Assembly (NCBI GenBank): GCA_937891125.1 | Contig: CALAEZ010000316.1 | Span: 1 to 6,364, forward strand | DNA: 6,364 nt | Direction of reading: 5' to 3' | Source of the DNA: an uncultured Treponema sp. | GTDB lineage: Bacteria; Spirochaetota; Spirochaetia; Treponematales; Treponemataceae | In this document: piece after piece, positions 1 to 5,422 of the stretch | Layout of the letters: every line of letters begins with the position of its first letter | Numbering within the stretch: position 1 is the stretch's first letter | Translations under genes and position numbers: made by a program | The notes under the pieces: generated by a model | Told to the model about the DNA's origin: nothing | Seen by the model: only the letters and a program-made list of their open reading frames with translations | Database searches by the model: none

Positions 1-3000
1 GGCTACACACACGGCTCTGGCGTCATACAGGAGGTGCGTATTGCAAACCGCGGCATTGTATTTCCCGATTTTTACGCGGTCGACGCCGTTGGTCGGGGAA
101 TCGGCGGCTCAGAAAGCGGTACCGAAGAAGCTCCCGGCATTTCTTTTCAAGCGGGCGGCTCATCCTGGCGGGCAGATGGCGCCGTTCGCTACGATATGCT
201 GACGGCAGAAGAAAAAACCTGGTACGGAAAAAACAGCGTTTCAAGCAGCGACATTGCGCTTTCTGACTGGTACACGGGGAGCCGCTACGTGCTTCCTTCG
301 GCAGAAAGCGTTACGCGTGTAAAAGCCGTCTACGTAGAAAACGCAAGCGGGAGCCTACGCGATTCTGACGGCAGGCGCTACCTAAAGCTTGACGAAAGCC
401 AATACTTGCTTTCTGCCACCTCGTGCAGCATATATCTTGCAAGGGACGCAGGCGCTTCCCGCAAAAATGGCGCACTGCCTGCCGTAGCGCTCGCATTTGA
501 CGGCGCACTTCCCGATACGGAAAGCTTTATCGCAGAAACAGAAGCAGTCTTTGCCATCGGTGGCATCTCTTCGCTTGAAGCCTACCTAGCTCCGCTTACG
601 GGCATCATTTCCGACGAAAGCGTGCTGTACGTGCAGCATCCGGCAGGCTTTTCAGTCTTCGCCGCCGCAAACCGCTACGATGCTGCCATCACGAGCGAAA
701 ACGCCGATGCGCTTATCATCTCGTCTTCTACAAAGGCCGCTTCTCAAAGCTACACGGTAACCGTAAGCGATGACGACAGCCTCTTTACCACCGACGACTT
801 TTTTTACGCCTCCCACACCTATGTCGACATCACTGCTACCGACAGAACCGGGCAAGGGCTAACCGACCCATGCGTGCGCTTTCCCTTTGCTGCAAGCGAC
901 CCGGGCGTCTACCTGCTTTCTGCACGAAAAACCGATTTTGTGCTTTCTGTGCGCACCTACACTGCCGTCACCCGGTTTGACATCGGCACCAAGGCGGTCA
1001 GCGGCACCGTACGTGTCTATAAAAACGGCATGGTAGATTCTGGCGCCCGTTACGATGAAGAAAGCGGCACAATAACGCTTTCAACAAGCGTTTCTGCAAG
1101 CGACCACATTTATGCCACCTGGTATGAAGCAAGCGAGGATGCAGACACAGGAGCTCTTGCAGGCGCACTTGGCATTCAGTGGACGCTCAGCGATACGCTC
1201 TCGCTTGATGTTGCAAGCGCTACCCGCTGGACGTATGCAGGCGGCAGAACCTACGCTTCAAGCGACTATAGTGCACCAGGCTTTGTAACGCTTGCAAGCG
1301 CGCTCCGCTATACTGGCACGCAGCTTTCGTTTTCAAACACCGTTGCGGCAACTGTCGAAACGGCAAACACTACCGGCACCTGGCGCCTGCTCAGCATGGA
1401 CGAAACAGAAAGCGACTGGCGCTACCTAAAGAAAAACGCTGCCGTCGACTTACCAGACGGATTTGTACCGTCACTCAATGCGCGAAAAAACGACAGCACC
1501 GCCTCGCTTCCCGAACTTGAAGCTGCAAAAAATGGCTCAACCACCGCACAGACAGGCTTTTCAGACGACAGCTTACCGGGCGGATACGCCATTCCGATTA
1601 GCTGGAGCTTTAGCCCGCTTACCGCCACGGGAACAGAAGAGGCGCCCTACTGGGCTGCAACCGCGCTTTCGCTTCCGTCGCTTGCAAGCACGCTTGCCTC
1701 AAGCTCCCGCTTCACGCTGTATCTCAAAAATGCTGCAAGCACAACAGACTACACCGTGTACCTGCAGCTTGGCATTCAGGCCGATGATGACTTTGACGCA
1801 GAAACGGTCACCAAGATTCCCACCTGGTGCGTCAGCGCAGACTCAAGTGCCGCAGGCCAGACTGATGTGTACACGCCATTCGTGTCGACAACCGACGGCT
1901 GGCAGCAGATTTCGGTCATTATCTGCGATGAAGACCGCGCACGCATTGCGCAGGGCACGGGAGCACGTCTTATCATCTGCTCAACGGTCGCCTGTGACGG
2001 CGCACTGTACGCCGGCGCATACAAAGCTGACGGCAGCGCTTTTTCCGTTTCATGCACTGACGGCATAACGGTGAGTGCAACAGAAGAAACAGACGCAACG
2101 CTTACCGCAAAAAAAGTTGCCTCACTCAACTCGTCAACGACAAATTACGTCGCGAGTTTTAGCTGGAAGTCAGAGGATGAGGTAAACGCCGATGAAGCAT
2201 ACATCTACTTGAGCCACTATTTTGATGAAGTTGATGCAAGCGGCTATGATACGCTTTCGCTGTACCTAAAAAGCGCTGAGCTTGCAGAGGATGCAACGCT
2301 TTCGATTGTGCTTGACCGCTTAGCTGACGACGATGACGAACAGTACCTGCCGTGCGTTTCACTTTCGCTCCCCGCTTCAGCGCTTGTACTGGCACAGGCG
2401 ACCACAAGCTGGCAGGAGCTTTCAGTGGACCTTACCGCAAAAACGGCAACGCTGGGCGGAAAAGCGCTTACCGTCGAAACGTGCGACACGAGCGTTATTC
2501 CCACCCGCCTTTTAATCACCATAGCGCAAAGTACCGTCGGCACACTTTCAATTGACGAGCTTACGCTTTCTGGCATAACGCCCGATGTACTTTTAGAAGA
2601 CCACCTAAAAGCCGCCTGGAAAAAAGACGGCACCGTGCTTTCTACGCGTAATGGCACAGCGCTCGTCCGCGATGCATATCTTTCAGCAGCGTCAACGCTC
2701 GCTGCCGTTATTCCCACGGGAAACGGCTCTCGCGAAACAAGCTTTGCAACGCAAGCGCAGGCAGGCGTGACCGTTTCAGAAATTGCACTGTATCTTTCAC
2801 TTGCGCATCAAAACGAAACAAGCGCTGCCCTTTCAAGCGGGAGCCACCGCATAGAAACCGCACAGCCACTTTTTTCGGTCTTTTCTGCAAGCGAAAGCTA
2901 CAGCTTTGAAAAAAGCGCTAAAACGCTTTCTAAGGCAAACAGCGCTTCTCTCGACTTTGCAAAACGAGGGCTTCCCCTTTCTTTTCACACAGAAACAGCG

Positions 3001-4299
3001 GCTCATGCCGACCGCTCGCTAAAAACACAAAAGGCAACAGCCGCACTTTCGTTTACGCCTGCCTCCTTCGCTTTTCATACCTCGGCGGCTATCACGCAAA
3101 AGATTTCCGCCACAACGGCAGAAGCAAGCAAGCTTGCAAACGAAAGCTATGGTTCAGGTTGGATACGCGCTTCCTCGCTTGCATTTGGCACGGGAGATAC
3201 CAACGCAAAACGCCGCAGTATAGCGCTTTCCGCTGACGCATGCTATACGCTTCCACTGCTTTCGTTTACGCCTACCATAACAGCCGCCGCCTCTGGAAGC
3301 TACCGCACATCAAGCAGTACGCTTTTTACCGATGAAAGCTCATTTTCTTTTGCGCTTCCCTTCCGCGTAAAAAAGCATACCCTCACCGTCAGCTGGGAAA
3401 AAACGGCTGGAGGCGTTTCCTACGTGACAACAGGCGGCTCATATGCATCAGACACAAAAGCGCTTGCTACTTCCTTGCAGAATAAAGACTGGTTTCTTTC
3501 AGCCATTCCCATTTACGACATGCTTTCAAGCTCGCTTTCACATAAAATTCTTTCTGACACAAGCGCAACAGCAAGCAGCAGCGAATCCCTCTACTACGAT
3601 GGAAGCTACAGCGCAAGCTGGAAACGCGCCGTTTACGGAAACGCCTGGGATCTCATCTTTCCCGCCTCTGTAAAAGCAACCCTTATGCGCTCAATCCATA
3701 CCTCATCAAGTGTAAGCGACTTTTATCAGATAAAATCGACCATTGGCTACACCGCACTTAATATCTTTGGCACAGCAGGCACCATTCCTGTTATGGGCTG
3801 GTTCAAGCAGGACGAATATGCGGCACAAGGAAGCGCTGCACTAAAAATTCCCCGCACTAGAAAAAATCTTTCCATGCTCTACACCGCATACGTGCAGGCA
3901 ACATTTTATGTACAAAAAAATAATTCGTTTAAAACTGGTCTTGAAGCGGAATATGAAACAAAGGCTGATTGGAGCGGAAAGCTTACTGCTATTTGGAAGC
4001 GGCACGGAATCGTTTCCCCTATGGCAGGTCTGGTAGACCTTTTCTCACACCAGGAGCTTGGCGCACACGCAGTACTTACACGCACAGACAGCATACAGCT
4101 TTCTGCAGCCTCGGTAAGCGCTACAACGTCAAAAAGCACTACACTCACCTATAGCGGGAAAATCAATCATCAGCTCGATATGGCGCTTTCAGATACTGTC
4201 ACCATAAACACCGCAGTAGGCGCCTCGTATACAGCGGTTCACGAAAGCGCTATGACCATATGTGCAACGGCAAGCATTGGTGCAACCATACAATTCTAA
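1..4299 (+). CDS. Giant outer-membrane-type beta-barrel/beta-sandwich protein, 5' end missing
   Basis: The frame is open from base 1 to the TAA at 4297-4299, so the true start and any signal peptide lie upstream. The GTG at 34 is a poor start: AGGAG abuts it with no spacer and the frame continues upstream. Residues below count from that GTG. Residues 1-370 are beta-rich and include RVYKNGMVDSG...YDEESGTITL near 330-350, a pattern loosely like strand-loop repeats of large SprA-type barrels. Strand pairs follow at about 375-460. Two probable jelly-roll modules lie at about 490-680 (LYLKN, then DGWQQISV) and 690-845 (YDTLSLYLK, SWQELSVDLT, LSIDELTLSG). From about 865 to the end, alternating Ser/Thr/Ala and aromatic or aliphatic strands finish in ASIGATIQF, a terminal Phe as in outer-membrane barrel beta-signals. 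Composition is Ser/Ala/Thr-rich with few Cys. I recognise no named family; outer-membrane location and glycan binding are inferred. It could be an adhesin, a porin-like protein or part of a secretion apparatus. Confidence 0.75.
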   Translation, partial: GYTHGSGVIQEVRIANRGIVFPDFYAVDAVGRGIGGSESGTEEAPGISFQAGGSSWRADGAVRYDMLTAEEKTWYGKNSVSSSDIALSDWYTGSRYVLPSAESVTRVKAVYVENASGSLRDSDGRRYLKLDESQYLLSATSCSIYLARDAGASRKNGALPAVALAFDGALPDTESFIAETEAVFAIGGISSLEAYLAPLTGIISDESVLYVQHPAGFSVFAAANRYDAAITSENADALIISSSTKAASQSYTVTVSDDDSLFTTDDFFYASHTYVDITATDRTGQGLTDPCVRFPFAASDPGVYLLSARKTDFVLSVRTYTAVTRFDIGTKAVSGTVRVYKNGMVDSGARYDEESGTITLSTSVSASDHIYATWYEASEDADTGALAGALGIQWTLSDTLSLDVASATRWTYAGGRTYASSDYSAPGFVTLASALRYTGTQLSFSNTVAATVETANTTGTWRLLSMDETESDWRYLKKNAAVDLPDGFVPSLNARKNDSTASLPELEAAKNGSTTAQTGFSDDSLPGGYAIPISWSFSPLTATGTEEAPYWAATALSLPSLASTLASSSRFTLYLKNAASTTDYTVYLQLGIQADDDFDAETVTKIPTWCVSADSSAAGQTDVYTPFVSTTDGWQQISVIICDEDRARIAQGTGARLIICSTVACDGALYAGAYKADGSAFSVSCTDGITVSATEETDATLTAKKVASLNSSTTNYVASFSWKSEDEVNADEAYIYLSHYFDEVDASGYDTLSLYLKSAELAEDATLSIVLDRLADDDDEQYLPCVSLSLPASALVLAQATTSWQELSVDLTAKTATLGGKALTVETCDTSVIPTRLLITIAQSTVGTLSIDELTLSGITPDVLLEDHLKAAWKKDGTVLSTRNGTALVRDAYLSAASTLAAVIPTGNGSRETSFATQAQAGVTVSEIALYLSLAHQNETSAALSSGSHRIETAQPLFSVFSASESYSFEKSAKTLSKANSASLDFAKRGLPLSFHTETAAHADRSLKTQKATAALSFTPASFAFHTSAAITQKISATTAEASKLANESYGSGWIRASSLAFGTGDTNAKRRSIALSADACYTLPLLSFTPTITAAASGSYRTSSSTLFTDESSFSFALPFRVKKHTLTVSWEKTAGGVSYVTTGGSYASDTKALATSLQNKDWFLSAIPIYDMLSSSLSHKILSDTSATASSSESLYYDGSYSASWKRAVYGNAWDLIFPASVKATLMRSIHTSSSVSDFYQIKSTIGYTALNIFGTAGTIPVMGWFKQDEYAAQGSAALKIPRTRKNLSMLYTAYVQATFYVQKNNSFKTGLEAEYETKADWSGKLTAIWKRHGIVSPMAGLVDLFSHQELGAHAVLTRTDSIQLSAASVSATTSKSTTLTYSGKINHQLDMALSDTVTINTAVGASYTAVHESAMTICATASIGATIQF

Positions 4300-4327
4300 T
4301 TTTTTTTATTTTTTGTTCATTTTCCTG

Positions 4328-4356
4328 TTGACAAAAAAATGATAGCGCTGTATATT
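4328..4356 (+). promoter_or_regulatory. Sigma-70 promoter of tRNA-Gln
   Basis: A perfect -35 box TTGACA lies at 4328-4333 and TATATT (5 of 6 to consensus) at 4351-4356, separated by exactly 17 bp. The predicted start near 4363 is about 9 nt before the mature tRNA 5' end, a normal short leader for RNase P processing. Upstream, 4301-4322 is almost entirely T (T8, A, T6 and more), which could act as an UP element. Nothing nearby suggests repressor control, so strong constitutive or growth-rate-linked transcription is likely. Confidence 0.85.
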
Positions 4357-4371
4357 CATCATACATTGCAT

Positions 4372-4442
4372 TCCCCGATTGTGTAATGGTAGCACTTCAG
4401 ATTCTGGTTCTGATTGTGGGGGTTCGAATCCTCCTTGGGGAA
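4372..4442 (+). tRNA. tRNA-Gln (anticodon CTG)
   Basis: The full cloverleaf folds by hand. Acceptor TCCCCGA (4372-4378) pairs with TTGGGGA (4435-4441), with one G-U pair; the discriminator is A4442. The D-arm is GTG/CAC (4381-4395) around a loop containing GG. The anticodon stem TCAGA/TCTGA encloses TTCTGGT, with anticodon CTG at 4404-4406 reading CAG. The variable loop is 4 nt and the T-arm is GGGGG-TTCGAAT-CCTCC. CCA is not encoded, so a CCA-adding enzyme is needed. The U1-A72 pair is a known recognition feature for bacterial GatCAB, so charging through Glu-tRNA(Gln) is possible, although U1-A72 also occurs where GlnRS is used. It lies just behind its own promoter and ahead of a terminator. 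Confidence 0.95.
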
Positions 4443-4448
4443 CTAAAA

Positions 4449-4474
4449 GCTGACAGAATGTCAGCGTTTTTTTT
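4449..4474 (+). terminator. Rho-independent terminator after tRNA-Gln
   Basis: A perfect 7-bp stem GCTGACA / TGTCAGC with a GAA loop (4449-4465) is followed by G and eight T residues (4467-4474). It begins 6 nt after the tRNA-Gln 3' end. The adjacent AAAA (4445-4448) could extend the stem into the T tract. If efficient, it separates transcription of tRNA-Gln from the downstream tRNA-Glu. Confidence 0.85.
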
Positions 4475-4483
4475 CGAGTTTGT

Positions 4484-4496
4484 CTGATGTCATCAG
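4484..4496. repeat. Short perfect palindrome upstream of tRNA-Glu
   Basis: CTGATG-T-CATCAG is a 6-bp inverted repeat with a single central base, located 18 bp before tRNA-Glu, where its promoter would be expected. A 1-nt loop cannot form an RNA hairpin without opening the inner pairs, so a protein-binding dyad is a better reading than a terminator. It may also be chance. Confidence 0.4.
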
Positions 4497-4514
4497 CCTT
4501 ACCGAGTTAATTTT

Positions 4515-4587
4515 GGCCGCATCGAATATCGGTTTAGTTCGCCGCCCTCTCAAGGCGGAGAGACGGGTTCGACTCCCGTTGTGGCTA
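4515..4587 (+). tRNA. tRNA-Glu (anticodon CTC)
   Basis: Acceptor GGCCGCA (4515-4521) pairs with TGTGGCT (4580-4586), including G-U at 1-72 and 5-68; the discriminator is A4587. Bases 8-9 are TC, as in E. coli tRNA-Glu. The D-arm is GAA/TTC around an 11-nt loop with GG. The anticodon stem CCGCC/GGCGG holds loop CTCTCAA, with anticodon CTC at 4549-4551 reading GAG. The variable loop is AGAG and the T-arm is ACGGG-TTCGACT-CCCGT. CCA is not encoded. No clear promoter lies between the preceding terminator and this gene, so it either has a weak promoter of its own or depends on read-through from tRNA-Gln. With C at wobble position 34, a second tRNA-Glu (TTC) should exist elsewhere for GAA codons. 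Confidence 0.94.
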
Positions 4588-4596
4588 TCAGTCGAT

Positions 4597-4620
4597 AAAA
4601 AGTCCGCCCGTGGATTTTTT
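4597..4620 (+). terminator. Weak A/U-flanked hairpin after tRNA-Glu
   Basis: AAAAAGTCC (4597-4605) pairs with GGATTTTTT (4612-4620) around the 6-nt loop GCCCGT, giving nine pairs of which one is G-U. It starts 9 nt after the tRNA 3' end, a typical position for tRNA termination. The GC core is only short, so it may be a leaky terminator backed up by the stronger one at 4666. Confidence 0.45.
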
Positions 4621-4636
4621 GTCCGCATGAGGGTTT

Positions 4637-4665
4637 TTGTTCAAAAGATTCTCTCTTTGTTAAAT
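4637..4665 (+). promoter_or_regulatory. Possible weak promoter for azlC
   Basis: TTGTTC (4637-4642) and TTAAAT (4660-4665) are separated by 17 bp, each matching the sigma-70 consensus at 4 of 6 positions. The predicted start would fall inside the hairpin at 4666-4693, leaving a leader of roughly 30 nt before the ATG. A start there would disrupt the 5' side of the hairpin and let azlC escape termination. The match is modest and the sequence is AT-rich, so chance is a real possibility. Confidence 0.3.
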
Positions 4666-4693
4666 CCCCGCATCCGTGCGGGGCGTTTTTTTT
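4666..4693 (+). terminator. Strong rho-independent terminator just upstream of azlC
   Basis: A perfect 7-bp stem CCCCGCA / TGCGGGG with loop TCCG (4666-4683) is followed by CG and eight T residues (4686-4693). It ends the tRNA-Glu transcript and stops only 7 nt before the azlC ATG. That crowding raises the option of attenuation for any longer azlC transcript, but no T-box or other known riboswitch signature was seen in 4588-4665. Confidence 0.85.
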
Positions 4694-4700
4694 ACTAACT

Positions 4701-5408
4701 ATGAACAATAAATCTGCGTTTTTGAATGGTTTTGCCTCGGGTATTCCGATTGGGCTGGGGTATTTTGCCGTTTCTTTTTCTCTTGGCATTGTCGCTCGCA
4801 AAGCGGGATTAGATCCTGTGCAGGGCTTTGTCGCGAGTTTTTTCAACCTTGCCTCTGCCGGTGAATATGCGCTTTTCACTTCGATAGAGCAATGTGTCAC
4901 CTATCTTGAGGTTGCGCTTATTACTTTTGTTGTGAATGCACGGTATCTTTTGATGAGCTGTGCGCTTTCACAGCGGTTTTTACCAGACACCTCCTTTTAT
5001 CATCGATTTTTTGTTGCATTCGGAATCACGGACGAAATATTTGGTATTTCAATTGCTCAAAAAGGCTCTTTAAATCCTTTCTACAATTATGGAGCGATGG
5101 CTGTGGCGGTTCCCCTTTGGTCAATCGGGACCTCACTTGGAATTATCGCAGGAAATAATTTGCCTCAGACTGTCGTTTCCTCTCTTTCCGTCGCCCTGTA
5201 TGGTATGTTCATTGCGATTATAATTCCTGCCGCAAAAAAGGACTTGACGATTGCCTTTGCTGTTTCAATCAGTTTTCTGTTAAGCTGGGGCTTTTCGGTT
5301 TTGCCGTTTATAAAAAATCTCTCTTCGGGAAATAGAACAATTATTCTTACGGTAGTGATTTCTGCATTGCTGGCATATTTTAAGCCCGTGCAGTATGAAG
5401 ATTCTTGA
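4701..5408 (+). CDS. azlC: AzlC-family branched-chain amino-acid exporter, large subunit
   Basis: This 235-residue, strongly hydrophobic protein has about seven or eight membrane segments and matches the AzlC/YgaZ family in order and length. The N-terminal block FASGIPIGLGYFAVSFSLGI (11-30) corresponds to the family's first helix. The usual small-residue segment appears as NLASAGEYALF (49-59). VNARYLLM (78-85) and ITDEIFGISI (109-118) match the conserved VN.R.LLM and TDE motifs. AzlC normally pairs with the roughly 100-residue AzlD to export branched-chain amino acids or analogues across the inner membrane. No azlD follows: the next gene is convergent 14 bp away. The ATG at 4701 is chosen because the family homology begins right there, yet there is no Shine-Dalgarno sequence, only T8ACTAACT. 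Family assignment is secure; substrate is inferred from the family. Confidence 0.9.
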   Translation: MNNKSAFLNGFASGIPIGLGYFAVSFSLGIVARKAGLDPVQGFVASFFNLASAGEYALFTSIEQCVTYLEVALITFVVNARYLLMSCALSQRFLPDTSFYHRFFVAFGITDEIFGISIAQKGSLNPFYNYGAMAVAVPLWSIGTSLGIIAGNNLPQTVVSSLSVALYGMFIAIIIPAAKKDLTIAFAVSISFLLSWGFSVLPFIKNLSSGNRTIILTVVISALLAYFKPVQYEDS

Positions 5409-5422
5409 TTTTGTCTTTGCGA

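Noticed and set aside
34..36. GTG as the start codon of the giant gene
   Set aside because: The frame is open back to base 1, AGGAG touches the GTG with no spacer, and the protein from here has no signal peptide although it looks exported.
1463..2068. A 201-codon open frame inside the giant gene
   Set aside because: It is an out-of-frame shadow: the product is Arg/Pro/Gln-rich with no motif, no ribosome-binding site was seen, and the main frame is continuous across it.
2244..2717. A 157-codon minus-strand open frame opposite the giant gene
   Set aside because: It arises from the codon bias of the plus-strand gene (Ser/Val/Ala-rich antisense product), with no recognisable domain.
4300..4322. 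Terminator directly after the giant gene
   Set aside because: There is a long T-rich tract, but only a 4-bp hairpin (TGGT/ACCA around 4280-4290) precedes it, too weak to call. The tract is better read as an AT-rich element upstream of the tRNA promoter.
4480..4698. A 72-codon frame covering tRNA-Glu
   Set aside because: It spans a well-folded tRNA and runs into the terminator stem, so it is not a protein gene.
4588..4700. T-box or other riboswitch controlling azlC
   Set aside because: No T-box consensus, specifier loop or known aptamer core was seen in the 113 bp between tRNA-Glu and azlC.
4550..4900. A 116-codon minus-strand frame ending in a GVEPVSPP-like peptide
   Set aside because: That peptide is the usual translation product of the antisense strand of a tRNA T-arm; the rest is antisense to azlC.
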